Source: a virus
Virus record (IMG/VR): IMGVR_UViG_3300046169_000103
Location: 1-64,000 of that record
Length of the DNA stretch: 64,000 bases
Strand: one strand, 5' to 3'
The translations under genes and the position numbers were made by a program. Positions within the stretch are counted from its first letter, which is position 1. Every line of letters starts with the position of its first letter. Under the pieces are notes generated by a model. It was not told where the DNA came from. It did no database searches and worked only from the letters and a program-made list of their open reading frames with translations. Positions 52,771-62,249 of this stretch are shown here, one piece after another.

Positions 52771-53231
52771 CGTCTACCCCCTGGAGTGAAATAAAACCCG
52801 ACAATCATCGGTAATACTACGGAGCACTCGAATAAACAGAGATGTCCTGTTGTAATGACCAGAGAGGCTTGCTCTGCTGGAAAACTGATGAGCCCGAAAA
52901 GAATTTCCGTTCTTCCTTCTCCTGTGATGTTGGTAGAACTAAGGATTGGGACTGATGGATAAATTGCTGTGAGGCATGTGACGAAGGTGATTGCCCCCAT
53001 CCCCATGAATGCGAGCATCCGGCGTGTAGCCCTAGTGAAAGCACCGCCATCACCACTATTAAGACTTTCTTGAAATTTAAGAGCGAATTCATTGTTTCTT
53101 GCCTCCCTCGCCATCTCTAGTTCGTATTTCTGTTGGCGTGTGTCGTTGATGGCACCAAACACACCCTTGAGGACACTTCCCATAGCAGCCGAACCGCCCC
53201 CTGTTAAAAATAATGTAAGTAATTCGAACAT
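52767..53231 (-). CDS. membrane protein, possible 3-TM holin-like protein
   Basis: A 154-residue protein. It has a short N-terminal hydrophobic stretch (LLTLFLTGGGSAAMGSVL), a charged helix (KYELEMAREARNNEFA), then two hydrophobic segments (MLAFMGMGAITFVTCLTAI, CLFECSVVLPMIVGFYF). The order resembles three-TM phage holins of the gene-transfer-agent type. With the 54-residue membrane protein at 55652 it is one of two lysis candidates; no endolysin is recognised nearby. First gene behind promoter-like copy 5. Confidence 0.45.
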   Translation of the reverse strand: MFELLTLFLTGGGSAAMGSVLKGVFGAINDTRQQKYELEMAREARNNEFALKFQESLNSGDGGAFTRATRRMLAFMGMGAITFVTCLTAIYPSVPILSSTNITGEGRTEILFGLISFPAEQASLVITTGHLCLFECSVVLPMIVGFYFTPGGRR

Positions 53232-53237
53232 AGTGAT

Positions 53238-53253
53238 ATATTATATTAGGTCA
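53238..53253 (-). promoter_or_regulatory. conserved TGACCTAA promoter-like element, copy 5
   Basis: On the minus strand TGACCTAATATAATAT, six bases before the ATG at 53231. A second partial copy (TTGACCTAG) lies 11 bases further upstream, giving tandem TGACCTA words. Confidence 0.6.
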
Positions 53254-53257
53254 TAAA

Positions 53258-54022
53258 CTAGGTCAATGAATAGTAATTTTGCCAATCACTGAATATCTGA
53301 TCAACCGATTCACTTGGGATAACAAAGTCAGCAATCATCATTTCAAATATTTTACCCTTAAAATTATTGGATGAACTTCTGCCAATATAAACTTCATCAA
53401 TGGTATCAATTGGTACTTTTCTTAAACTTCTTCCACTAAACCCAGATGCGTTTCTTATTGATATGGTGCTAGAAAAGTTACCCGAGTACCCTGAATAGGT
53501 TATATCGGGGCTATCCATCCCACCAAACAATTGATCAATATCGGTGGTTTTATAGTTATCAAACCTCATGTATGCGGACCCGATATCAAAGCAAAGCTCG
53601 TGGGTTGAATTAGATGCAGAGAATATTGGTGCTCTTTTAGCGTCATCCGCAGGGTCGCATATTGCCAAAACTCCTACATCGCTTTGCATGGAACTTGATA
53701 TATCAACTTCACCAAATGCACCCCCGCCCATATTTAAGTAGTAACCCTTGGTTGGGTCATAACCCACGATGGCATCCCCCTGAATTACTACATTAGTTGG
53801 CGTATGGTCGTACCTGACCTTCTGGTCGAATATCTTGACCACGCTTTCACCCACACTATCAGCCAAGTCAGACTCATAAATATCGCCACCCGTAACCTCA
53901 AACAGTGGGCCATTATAGCCCTCCCTGATTGATCTATTTAAAGAGAAAGCAACAAGTGGCTTCCGTGTTATTGCATCAACAGGAAGGTTGTAATCAGCAG
54001 ACTCAGTAACATAGCCAAGCAT
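53258..54022 (-). CDS. hypothetical virion protein
   Basis: A 254-residue beta-rich protein with a concanavalin-like pattern: SIRNASGFSGRSLRKVP, then YIGRSSSNNFKGKIFEMMIAD, the usual end of a LamG-type sandwich. It belongs to a run of three overlapping structural genes of unknown role. It overlaps its upstream neighbour by one base. Confidence 0.5.
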   Translation of the reverse strand: MLGYVTESADYNLPVDAITRKPLVAFSLNRSIREGYNGPLFEVTGGDIYESDLADSVGESVVKIFDQKVRYDHTPTNVVIQGDAIVGYDPTKGYYLNMGGGAFGEVDISSSMQSDVGVLAICDPADDAKRAPIFSASNSTHELCFDIGSAYMRFDNYKTTDIDQLFGGMDSPDITYSGYSGNFSSTISIRNASGFSGRSLRKVPIDTIDEVYIGRSSSNNFKGKIFEMMIADFVIPSESVDQIFSDWQNYYSLT

Positions 54023-54681
54023 TATGCAGTCAGGTCACCAATCGCATACCAACTACTGTTGTGCCTATACACATGACAGGCAGAGTATGGTTGGGATAAT
54101 CCTGTTCCCTTAGCCTTTAATTGCCCTTGGTCGGGTACGAGAGTCGTAAACTTACCCTCTAGGCAATTTACTACCTCAAAGAAGAAACCATCAGGTATTC
54201 CTGTCGATGGAAGAGTTAAAGTGACAGAAGCACCAGTTGGTTCAATATTCAGAATCTTGGACTTATCACCTAATGATATAATTTTATCACCAGTTACCGT
54301 CTCGATAGATCTGTCATAGGAAATGCTCCCTGACATACCTCCGGATGCCACCAAACTGCCCTTAATCTCTACATCCTCGTAGAAAGTTGCCGAGTCTGCA
54401 TAGATGTCATACTCGTTGGCAACTACAGGTAGTCTTATGGCGTTTGCATACGGATGTATACTAACATCCAAGTAAGGTCTGAACCTTGAGCCATTCAGGG
54501 TGTTACTCCAAATCGTAGAATCTAAATGCGTACCTCCACCTTGATAGTTTTGTTGAATGGAATCAAGCACACCATCACTCAGTTCGCCCGGTGAGTTTAA
54601 ATTACTCTCCTGTGTCTCATTAGAGATTCCCGCATTAAGTCCAAGAATCTGAGTGTTGGTTTGCTGTACAGGACTAATCAT
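54022..54681 (-). CDS. hypothetical virion protein
   Basis: A 219-residue protein. The C-terminal half (ILNIEPTGASVTLTLPS, GFFFEVVNCLEGKFTTL, AIGDLTA) has the small beta-sandwich pattern seen in fibre and decoration proteins. The N-terminal part is Asn/Gln-rich. Function unknown. Confidence 0.5.
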   Translation of the reverse strand: MISPVQQTNTQILGLNAGISNETQESNLNSPGELSDGVLDSIQQNYQGGGTHLDSTIWSNTLNGSRFRPYLDVSIHPYANAIRLPVVANEYDIYADSATFYEDVEIKGSLVASGGMSGSISYDRSIETVTGDKIISLGDKSKILNIEPTGASVTLTLPSTGIPDGFFFEVVNCLEGKFTTLVPDQGQLKAKGTGLSQPYSACHVYRHNSSWYAIGDLTA

Positions 54682-55655
54682 GACTGTGCGTAAAATCCTG
54701 AAATAAATATTGGGTCTTCAGTATCTGCGTACCCCCCTACTGAAGAGCCGAGATTCCTAATCATAATCTCATCGCATGAATTCACTACTGGATAGGTTAC
54801 TGATGAACCCGATATTATATGTTCAAAGTTTAGACTACTGTTGTTGAGTTTATAAAACAGGAACTGGTCTACTATAGAATCCACACACTCAGCACCAACC
54901 CTCCACGAGGAGTAGCTTAGCAGTACATTACTGATATTTGGTTCAGTACCTGTGCTTATTAACTGCCTTCCATTACCTTGGTATGCATATGCCTTATACA
55001 GTCCACTTGAAGGCGCGAATACTATTTCCAGTCTTATCTCATCAGACTCGACCTTAATGTCAGAATCATACTCTCCGTCTGGTGTCTTAATTCCAAAGAC
55101 TCCATCTTTGGTGTAGATGCCTAGCTTTAAGTCCTTGCCTGAATCATAAATTCCTAGCCCAATATTTAGCTCTCTGGTTCTTGGACGGAAAAGGCATGCA
55201 ATCTTACTTCCATCATTAGCTTGAGGGGCTTGCTTAGTTAGTTTTCCACTAATAAAAACAGAGCGTCTCCCCTGAAGTACACCCAATACAGGACTTCGCA
55301 ATTCATCATTCCGATCATCAGGGGTGGTTGTTCCATTTCCCTCCCAACCATCAACTCCATTTACAGAGCGACCATCCTCAAAAGGTGCATTATCAAAATT
55401 ACCTAAAACCACTTCATCCCATGTCTTGGATACCGCAATTTCATATTGAGTATTATTTGTGAGACGAACTTCACTTGCCTCATTATAAGGAAGCTTAGCA
55501 TACTTATCGTCACACATGACATTAAATGTACCAAACCCAGAAGGTGACTGAGTCACCATCATGCGACCATGATTGCTTACCAGGATAGGTGCATCAGAGT
55601 CTTGAATAGTGGGGTACTTAGGTGGATATCCGTCTTGCTCCCTTAATGTATTCAT
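54678..55655 (-). CDS. hypothetical virion protein with LamG-like fold
   Basis: A 325-residue beta-rich protein. Residues about 80-260 (SVFISGKLTKQ, GLGIYDSGKDLKLGIYTKD, LEIVFAPSSGLYKAYAYQG) look like a jelly-roll/LamG sandwich, so probably a surface or tail decoration protein. ATGA overlap with the small membrane protein upstream. Confidence 0.5.
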   Translation of the reverse strand: MNTLREQDGYPPKYPTIQDSDAPILVSNHGRMMVTQSPSGFGTFNVMCDDKYAKLPYNEASEVRLTNNTQYEIAVSKTWDEVVLGNFDNAPFEDGRSVNGVDGWEGNGTTTPDDRNDELRSPVLGVLQGRRSVFISGKLTKQAPQANDGSKIACLFRPRTRELNIGLGIYDSGKDLKLGIYTKDGVFGIKTPDGEYDSDIKVESDEIRLEIVFAPSSGLYKAYAYQGNGRQLISTGTEPNISNVLLSYSSWRVGAECVDSIVDQFLFYKLNNSSLNFEHIISGSSVTYPVVNSCDEIMIRNLGSSVGGYADTEDPIFISGFYAQS

Positions 55656-55816
55656 TTCTTCAATAAGTTATAGATTTTAATGGATGTCCAAATGCAGGTA
55701 AGGAAAAGAAGGGCAATAGAAAGAATTGCTTCAATACTAGTTAGGGACACAACGCCAAGAACGCCAGTATTCACACCAAGTACCGGAACTAATTCCTGAA
55801 TATCTTCCTTGGTCAT
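55652..55816 (-). CDS. small single-span membrane protein, holin candidate
   Basis: 54 residues: a short charged N-terminus (MTKEDIQELVPVLGV), one hydrophobic span of about 20 residues (SIEAILSIALLFLTCIWTSI) and a basic tail (KIYNLLKK). This is the classic form of a small class III-like holin, which forms the lysis pore in the inner membrane. ATGA overlaps on both sides show it is translated with its neighbours. Confidence 0.5.
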   Translation of the reverse strand: MTKEDIQELVPVLGVNTGVLGVVSLTSIEAILSIALLFLTCIWTSIKIYNLLKK

Positions 55817-56202
55817 TTCTTACCTTTCTTGGCTCTTGCCCTTGGCTTTGGTTTTGGCTTTTCCTCAATTTCCCTAACTTCAATCTCTTCAACTTCCACA
55901 AACTCCGCATCCACTGCTTTTTCCTTGTACTCTGCGTGGACTGGTTTCGTAGGATCCATCGAAACTTGGATAGTTTTGTAATTTTGATTCTCGCTCTTTT
56001 TTTTTACAACTTGGGCGTAAAACTCTTCATCAATCTCACGCACTTGCATCGGATTAACTTCAAGTATGTCCTTAGCGAGTTCATCATTGCATCGAAAAAC
56101 ACCAACCCACCCAAATACGGTCTGGACTGCTTCAAATTTGTAGTACTCCCTACCCTTTCCTTTATATTCTTGAGTAGCATTATCAGTATATAAATATTTC
56201 AT
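55813..56202 (-). CDS. hypothetical protein with charged C-terminal tail
   Basis: A 129-residue protein. A compact N-terminal domain (MKYLYTDNATQEYKG, VFGWVGVFRCNDELAKDILEV) is followed by a long Glu/Lys/Pro-rich tail ending RARAKKGKK. The start codon lies directly behind the terminator of the capsid gene with no ribosome-binding sequence. It may be a capsid decoration or head-completion protein; not recognised. Confidence 0.45.
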   Translation of the reverse strand: MKYLYTDNATQEYKGKGREYYKFEAVQTVFGWVGVFRCNDELAKDILEVNPMQVREIDEEFYAQVVKKKSENQNYKTIQVSMDPTKPVHAEYKEKAVDAEFVEVEEIEVREIEEKPKPKPRARAKKGKK

Positions 56203-56206
56203 GTGT

Positions 56207-56248
56207 AAAAATAAGGAGGGAGGCCCCGCATACGCAGTGCCCCCCTCC
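56207..56248 (-). terminator. intrinsic terminator behind the capsid gene
   Basis: On the minus strand a strong GC-rich hairpin: GGAGGG and CCCTCC outer arms with further pairing inside, and a GTAT tip. TTATTTTT follows. It lies between the capsid stop and the next ATG and probably limits, without abolishing, read-through into the tail genes. Confidence 0.75.
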
Positions 56249-56285
56249 TATTAGTTAACTATGGAACGAACGAAGAGGGACTACC

Positions 56286-58070
56286 TTAGAATGTCAAGCT
56301 AGGCTCCGCATCGCTGAAGTTCTGAATAACAAGGTGACGCTGTGGGCGGTCAAGCATTGTTGTCCAGGTAGTTGAGCGAAGTGAGTACTCCTTGATTACT
56401 GCATTCATCCGGCAACGGTATGCATCCATAACCTCAGGGGATGGATTGCGACGAGTCACCGAGTTAGTTCCTGCAACACCAATACGGATGTCGGACCAGT
56501 CAAGTAACCACAAGGCGCGTGAGCGGGACTTGAAGTCATTGTTGGTTCCGTCACTCGATGGAGTTGCGGAGATAAGGTCATCAAAGTACTGGTCGTGGAA
56601 CACGGCCAACTGAATTCCAACTTCAGGAATGTCATACTTGTTGTAGTTGAAAAGCATGATTCCGTCATGAGTGACTTTACCATTAATCTCAACATTACGA
56701 GTGACTTCCCAGTTGTACTTCTGTCTGTAGTACTGATTCATCTTGGAGAAGATGCTATTCGCAGTGATGCGGTCAGTCATAACATCGATAACCGAGATGG
56801 AATCACCATCAGCTTCACGATTCCGTTTAAGGTAGTAGAGCTGTTGGAATAAGTAATCCAGATCAAGAGCTTGACCCTGACGGTCAACAATACGATTAGA
56901 ATCAGCAAGTTGAGTGTGAAGACCAAGAGCGTTGGACTTGTACTCAAGTACACAATCAGAGCCGTAAGAAGCAGAACCGTCACGACTACCCTCTGGGTCA
57001 ACAACCGCAGGAAGATTCATGTAAGTCTCAGGAGTCTGATTTTCATTGATTCTCTGACCATACCATACTGAACGCATCCATGCTTCGTCAGATAACTGAG
57101 ATGCACGTTTGTTCTGTTCAGCGATTGGCTGATATACAAAGTTCTGAAGGAATGGATTAACCTTACCGCTCATGATGGAATCAAGAGTAGCTTTGTACTG
57201 ATCATCAACAACACGAGATTCACGACTGGTTTGCAACCAGTTTACGATGAGTTGATTGGAAAGATCGGAAGGTTGGTTGTGGCACCATTCTTCGTAATCA
57301 TTAACAGAATTTGCTCCAGTTTGAACAACACCAACCCCGAATTGATAAGCTTCTTTTTCCTCAGCACTCAAAGCGTTGTAACCACCAGCTGTGATATTTG
57401 GCTCAAGTGTAATAGTTGCTTTAGTTCCGGAACCGTCAGTTGCATCAACTGCACTTACAATCTTGTACACCAAGTCTTTAGTTTTCTTCGTGTCAACATC
57501 CCAAGAGGATACAAGAAGGGTGCTACCTGGTAAGAAGTAACGATTGATAAGCTTGATGTCAGTTGCCCATGGAGAGTCTCCAACATCTACAGAACATTCC
57601 CATAGTCCTGGGTGGTTTCCACCTTGTCCAGCAGTTGCGGAAGCTTGCCCTCCAGAACCAGCAAAGTAATTACTGTTAATGTAGGAGCGTTGACGACGCT
57701 GAATGTAAGGAAGAATAAGAGACTGTGTCTCGACCTTCTGTTGATTAAGTAAAGGTTTGATATTTGTAATACTACTACGCAACAAAGTTGGTAGACCTTT
57801 TTCCTGAACTCCGAGGATTTTTGCTTCTGCTGCGGATGCTATTACCCGAGCGAGGTCAATTTCCTTGTTCCCAAGGCCCTCAAATTCCGCAGGGGTCATA
57901 CCCTTAATGGATGCGTTAGTAAGTGTACAACCTGTCGATCCGTCTACTTTTACGATTCGAGGCAGGAAGTTTCCTGTAGCCCCATCAATCGCACCGGTCT
58001 CTTTATAAAGAGTGCCGTTCGAAGACGCAGATGGCTGCGCTAATTGCGAGTTATCGAATGGATTTGCCAT
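56286..58070 (-). CDS. major capsid protein
   Basis: A 594-residue protein, identified by position (behind portal and scaffold-like genes, own promoter and terminator) and by a C-terminal region typical of HK97-like capsid proteins. That region reads LWLLDWSDIRIGVAGTN, YRCRMNAVIKEYSLRS and MLDRPQRHLVIQNFS. The N-terminal 150 residues (KEIDLARVIASAAEAKI, LPTLLRSSITNIKPLL) form a helical arm. It builds the icosahedral shell. I see no internal protease gene nearby. Confidence 0.7.
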   Translation of the reverse strand: MANPFDNSQLAQPSASSNGTLYKETGAIDGATGNFLPRIVKVDGSTGCTLTNASIKGMTPAEFEGLGNKEIDLARVIASAAEAKILGVQEKGLPTLLRSSITNIKPLLNQQKVETQSLILPYIQRRQRSYINSNYFAGSGGQASATAGQGGNHPGLWECSVDVGDSPWATDIKLINRYFLPGSTLLVSSWDVDTKKTKDLVYKIVSAVDATDGSGTKATITLEPNITAGGYNALSAEEKEAYQFGVGVVQTGANSVNDYEEWCHNQPSDLSNQLIVNWLQTSRESRVVDDQYKATLDSIMSGKVNPFLQNFVYQPIAEQNKRASQLSDEAWMRSVWYGQRINENQTPETYMNLPAVVDPEGSRDGSASYGSDCVLEYKSNALGLHTQLADSNRIVDRQGQALDLDYLFQQLYYLKRNREADGDSISVIDVMTDRITANSIFSKMNQYYRQKYNWEVTRNVEINGKVTHDGIMLFNYNKYDIPEVGIQLAVFHDQYFDDLISATPSSDGTNNDFKSRSRALWLLDWSDIRIGVAGTNSVTRRNPSPEVMDAYRCRMNAVIKEYSLRSTTWTTMLDRPQRHLVIQNFSDAEPSLTF

Positions 58071-58098
58071 TTTATATGTTTGGTTTGATTAATGTGAA

Positions 58099-58114
58099 CT
58101 AAGAATTTAGGTCA
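58099..58114 (-). promoter_or_regulatory. conserved TGACCTAA promoter-like element, copy 6
   Basis: On the minus strand TGACCTAAATTCTTAG, 28 bases before the capsid ATG at 58070, upstream of an A+T-rich leader. Together with the terminator at 56207-56248 it makes the capsid gene a single-gene transcription unit. Confidence 0.6.
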
Positions 58115-58269
58115 TCTTTTCTGATAATAACCTACAAATCCCACCAAACGGATAATTCGCTAAATTTTTCTAATTTTTTTTACTTTTCTGTAAATTTTAG
58201 ATTTCTTTTTCTTTTTAAAATTAAGTTTTAAGACTTAAAAGATAATAGCAGGTGTTCAATGAAAAGGGA

Positions 58270-58293
58270 TAAAACACGGCATAACCCATACCG
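58270..58293 (-). terminator. possible weak terminator behind the scaffold gene
   Basis: On the minus strand CGGTAT and ATGCCG arms (one G-T pair) with a GGGTT loop, followed by GTGTTTT. It lies in the 273-base gap between scaffold stop (58344) and capsid start. The rest of that gap is A+T-rich leader plus promoter-like copy 6; no gene is evident in it. Confidence 0.4.
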
Positions 58294-58343
58294 CAAAAAG
58301 ACCTCCGTTCGTATTCATCATACGACTCTATGCCCTGCTAAAA

Positions 58344-59654
58344 TTATAAACCTAGAGCGGATAAAACTGGATTCTTTGCTTGAGTTGATTCCGCTTGTGG
58401 TGTTGCCATACTTGGCCCCCGCCTTGGTTGAGGCTTAACAGGCTTGGGTGTAGGTGCTTGCTGAGTAGGAACAGGCTGTCTGCCTGACTTTGTGTACCCA
58501 GATTTCCTCAGCTTAGCCTCAAAGGCATTCAACTCCTGAGTAATATATTTCTTAGCAGAACTGTTTGCATGATCAACTATCTCCTCATGTGTCAATGTGT
58601 AAGCTTTAGATTTCTCCTTATGTGACAAGCTATGATAATCAGCAAGGCTCACAAACTTCCTTCCGTCCTTTTCGGGCATACTTGACTCAAGTTGATCAAG
58701 AAACCCAGCTAACCTTACATGGTCACGGTTGGATGGGTCGTAATTTGCGAGACCATTAGATATCTCATGAAATGCAAACATAGTTTTCTGGTGAGTGGTA
58801 ACTACCCTGTCCACTATTTCGTACTCTACAGGGTTGCTTTCATATGCGGATTCAGCACCCTCACTATCCATTTTCTCACGAATAAATTCAGGCACCATGT
58901 CTTTTATGTCTGACATCGTCTTCTGCTTTAAAGAATCCACCACTGGCTTGACCTGAGACTTGCGTTGATCCTCCTTAATTGCATCCAATTCAGGCTTGAG
59001 TTCATCCATCGCTTCCTGCTTTGCGAGTCTCCTCGTCCTAAGCTCAACTACACGCTCTAAGTCGTCCTGGGTGAATTTAGGCTTTTTTCTCTTTAGGAAT
59101 TTCTGATAGTCATGATCAGTATCATCAAGAGACGCATCAGGGTCATCCTGTAATCTCGTATCTAGATATTCTTTCTGGTCTTTAAAGAACTGAATATACT
59201 CCGACCTCTTTCCTTTATATTCCTCAAAGTTTTGCTCTGCGAAATCAACAAGTTGAAGTCTTTTATTCTGCTCGGGGGTCAACCAACTTAATTCATCCTC
59301 GGATTGCTTTACGGGCTCAGGTTCTTTCTCGAGTTCCTGCTCGGGCTCTATGATACTTTGAGGCTCCACTTCCTTGAAGAGAGATTTATCAAGCTTGGAT
59401 AGAGACTCCTCAACTTCCTCCTCCTGCACTGGAGTCTCTTCCTTTGCATCTTGAGTAGTTTCTTCGGATTGCTCGTTATTCTGGTTAGCTAATTCAATCG
59501 CATCCGACAATCCGTATACACTTAATTCCCCTGACTCCTGTGGTTGCTCCTCTTGTGGTTGCTCCTCCGGTGGTTCAGCAGAGTCTACTTTCTCAAATAG
59601 TGCTGACATTAAGGACGAGCCAACATTTTCGTTCTGTTCCTGTTCTTCGCTCAT
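58344..59654 (-). CDS. putative scaffold protein
   Basis: A 436-residue protein. The first 130 residues are very Glu/Gln/Pro-rich and disordered, the middle is charged coiled coil (LERVVELRTRRLAKQEAMDEL), and the C-terminal 50 residues are Pro/Gln/Lys-rich. Acidic, helical and unstructured composition directly between portal and capsid genes is the usual scaffold profile. It would shape the procapsid and leave on maturation. Confidence 0.65.
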   Translation of the reverse strand: MSEEQEQNENVGSSLMSALFEKVDSAEPPEEQPQEEQPQESGELSVYGLSDAIELANQNNEQSEETTQDAKEETPVQEEEVEESLSKLDKSLFKEVEPQSIIEPEQELEKEPEPVKQSEDELSWLTPEQNKRLQLVDFAEQNFEEYKGKRSEYIQFFKDQKEYLDTRLQDDPDASLDDTDHDYQKFLKRKKPKFTQDDLERVVELRTRRLAKQEAMDELKPELDAIKEDQRKSQVKPVVDSLKQKTMSDIKDMVPEFIREKMDSEGAESAYESNPVEYEIVDRVVTTHQKTMFAFHEISNGLANYDPSNRDHVRLAGFLDQLESSMPEKDGRKFVSLADYHSLSHKEKSKAYTLTHEEIVDHANSSAKKYITQELNAFEAKLRKSGYTKSGRQPVPTQQAPTPKPVKPQPRRGPSMATPQAESTQAKNPVLSALGL

Positions 59655-59656
59655 AG

Positions 59657-61951
59657 TTATCTAGTTGGTGGTTGTTCTACTCCTGCCACTTCCTGAGGTG
59701 GCATTCCTGGTTGAAATTGTCCCTGTGGTGGTCTTTGTACTTGAGGTTGAGGTTGTTGTGCTAGCGCACCCTTGATTGTTTGCACCTCTTGATTCATGCC
59801 TTGGATAATTTGTGTAATTTGAGGAACAGTCTGCTTGAGTTGCTCCACAAATTGAGAGTTTGCAAGAGATAGATCCTCTTGAGTGTCAGTTTCCACATTG
59901 AGGTCATAAGCTGCACCTGAGAGACGAAATATTTCATTCATAATCTCAAGAACCTTCTCCGTGCCTACTGCCTGCATAATTGGCTGAACTGAAACTATCT
60001 GTTGAAGTAGTCCCGCTAGAGTCTGCGCAGATTGCGTATTAACTGCTCTTTCCGCACCATCCCTTGATGAGAAATTATACTCATGTAGAAGTACATCGGG
60101 CGTTCCTATTACTGTCCTCTTTGCCTGAGGGTTTAAGTAGTCAGAACTCGACCCATATGGTGCCTCCTGGAATCCAGCATTCTTTACAATCTCTTTAGTG
60201 TATCTTCCTTGTACGGGAACCCGAAACTCCTCATCACTGCAGGAAACCAAATGCTCGAATAACATCTTCTTTGCTCCTGCACGAAGCTCATCAATACCTT
60301 CTGATATGAATGAATAAATTGCCTGCGTAGTTGTTGCTATCTCCGTTACCTCTGTAGCAGATATCTCACGAGGAGCAGGTTGCCCCAGTTCCTGTGGCGA
60401 TAGTATGAGTAGTCTTTCTACTAAGTTGAGTAGCTGTGTAGTAGACTGAATAGCTTGATTTACTGATGCCGCCATCTCACTTTGTACCTCTATTACTGAT
60501 ACAAAATCTTTAGCATTTAAACCTAGGTCTGCCATCTTAGCACCAGAGTAGAATAACGCATGAGGTTTTGTGTACATCGTACCCTCATTCATTGCATCCT
60601 GAATATATGCCTTAACATCATCATCTAATGCATCCTGATCGATAGCGAAGATTTTCATCATGCTAATCTTCATATCATGGAGCATTTTATTCATGATATT
60701 ATTCATCTGATCCTGAAATGGCATCAATTCATGTGCTACAGAAATGTTTACCATTCTTGCATCATTCTGATTCAATCCACCATATATAGCGGGTATACTT
60801 GGAAGAAACTCAGCGTGTAGCACTGTATTGTCACTAGCTACTACCATTTTCATCCATACATCATGAGGATAATCCCCTATACCCTCTTCTGCCGGATTTA
60901 TCCTACAGAAGTAATTGGATAGAAATATACCTTTATCCTCATCCTCAGAGCCGTAAACACCAGTGTTTGCAGTTCTGTCATTCTTCATAGCCCACTCCGA
61001 TTTCCTGTTAGGAAACCTCATAGTCTCTGGGTCTAAGTAATAACTAAAGAACTCTTTATGGGAGTCGTATGCACCAAAAAGGTTGCTATTAAATGAAATA
61101 TCATCCGTGTTCCAATAACCGGGATTGTCAGAGATATCTTCAAACTTTAATACATCCCAATAGCCAATCCAGTCAGGACCGTTGTCTGTATTAATATCAG
61201 CAAGAGGTTTTGATTGGTCATGCATGATTCTGGTTGGGTGAGGTTTAACAAAGTCTACACCCTCCCTGCATACATAACTTTCTATACCTTCGGCCTTCAT
61301 CTTGTTATGCCTCCAAGTAGTTGCCCTAGTCCAAGCACTCTCGGGAAACATTACAACAAAACCGTACATAAACATATCCCGAATACCCTGACCAAAAAGA
61401 TGCCTATAATTAAACTGGTCACACATCATCTCTACCCTCTGGGATAATACATCTGCCCTCAACTTATCCTCAGCAGAAGTACCACGAGGTTCATACTTAA
61501 AATATGGAAAAAGATTAGAGAATCTTGATACCTGTGCCGCCACCCTTCGGGTCACATAGGATCGTATGATGTTAACAGAAACCTCATACAACCTAAGTAG
61601 GTTTATGTTTTTTAATGTACCTTCATCATTATACTCACAAAATTGATCTGCAGTCCCTATTCCCTCAAGGCACTCTGCGGTGTCCTCTATAGATATTTTA
61701 CCTTGTGCATACTGTAATAACGGAATGGTTGACTTATTAATTGGTAGCGAATCCCAAGCTAAATCTACCGACATAAAAAGATTACTATTCTTAGCAGAAT
61801 GAAATATCCCCTGGCGCACACGAGACTCAATTTGGTCTTCGAACTTTGAACGAATCCTGAAATTATCTGACGATTCATCGGTTTCTGTGAATATTTCACG
61901 CAACCTATCGTGCGTGCATCCGTATCTTTTAAGTATGTCTAAGTCTACCAT
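59657..61951 (-). CDS. portal protein
   Basis: A 764-residue protein of the size class of short-tailed-phage (P22-type) portals. It is recognised mainly by place (terminase, two small genes, portal, scaffold, capsid) and by long helical segments in the middle. Those include MAASVNQAIQSTTQLLNLVERLL and EVTEIATTTQAIYSFISEGIDEL. The C-terminus is Pro/Gln-rich and probably disordered. It forms the dodecameric DNA channel at the head vertex. It overlaps the preceding small gene by 23 bases. Confidence 0.7.
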   Translation of the reverse strand: MVDLDILKRYGCTHDRLREIFTETDESSDNFRIRSKFEDQIESRVRQGIFHSAKNSNLFMSVDLAWDSLPINKSTIPLLQYAQGKISIEDTAECLEGIGTADQFCEYNDEGTLKNINLLRLYEVSVNIIRSYVTRRVAAQVSRFSNLFPYFKYEPRGTSAEDKLRADVLSQRVEMMCDQFNYRHLFGQGIRDMFMYGFVVMFPESAWTRATTWRHNKMKAEGIESYVCREGVDFVKPHPTRIMHDQSKPLADINTDNGPDWIGYWDVLKFEDISDNPGYWNTDDISFNSNLFGAYDSHKEFFSYYLDPETMRFPNRKSEWAMKNDRTANTGVYGSEDEDKGIFLSNYFCRINPAEEGIGDYPHDVWMKMVVASDNTVLHAEFLPSIPAIYGGLNQNDARMVNISVAHELMPFQDQMNNIMNKMLHDMKISMMKIFAIDQDALDDDVKAYIQDAMNEGTMYTKPHALFYSGAKMADLGLNAKDFVSVIEVQSEMAASVNQAIQSTTQLLNLVERLLILSPQELGQPAPREISATEVTEIATTTQAIYSFISEGIDELRAGAKKMLFEHLVSCSDEEFRVPVQGRYTKEIVKNAGFQEAPYGSSSDYLNPQAKRTVIGTPDVLLHEYNFSSRDGAERAVNTQSAQTLAGLLQQIVSVQPIMQAVGTEKVLEIMNEIFRLSGAAYDLNVETDTQEDLSLANSQFVEQLKQTVPQITQIIQGMNQEVQTIKGALAQQPQPQVQRPPQGQFQPGMPPQEVAGVEQPPTR

Positions 61952-62249
61952 TTTTTAGTGCCCCTGATAATACATTTGGAATGGTGTCATTTACGAAATC
62001 CCCAATGACTTGATCCTCCAAAATAGTTAAAAGGATACATGCTGGCATAGATATCCCCCTTCTTGCTAGTTGTCTGAAAAAAGTATCCTCGTTTATCCCA
62101 AGAAGTGCCGCCAGTTCCTGTTCCGTAATTCGAAGAAAACCACAGATTCTTTTTACCCTTCTTTCGTTCCATTTGTCCTGTAGGTTTAACCTTTTATAGT
62201 GAATTTCTATAGCAACCGCAGATGGTGCTTTGACTGACTCCTTAGCCAT
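61929..62249 (-). CDS. helix-turn-helix protein, possible small terminase or packaging regulator
   Basis: A 106-residue basic protein. RICGFLRITEQELAALLGI, then NEDTFFRQLARRGIS, is a clear helix-turn-helix. Placed between large terminase and portal, it could be a small terminase subunit or a late-gene regulator. It is shorter than most small terminases. It overlaps both neighbours. Confidence 0.5.
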   Translation of the reverse strand: MAKESVKAPSAVAIEIHYKRLNLQDKWNERRVKRICGFLRITEQELAALLGINEDTFFRQLARRGISMPACILLTILEDQVIGDFVNDTIPNVLSGALKNGRLRHT

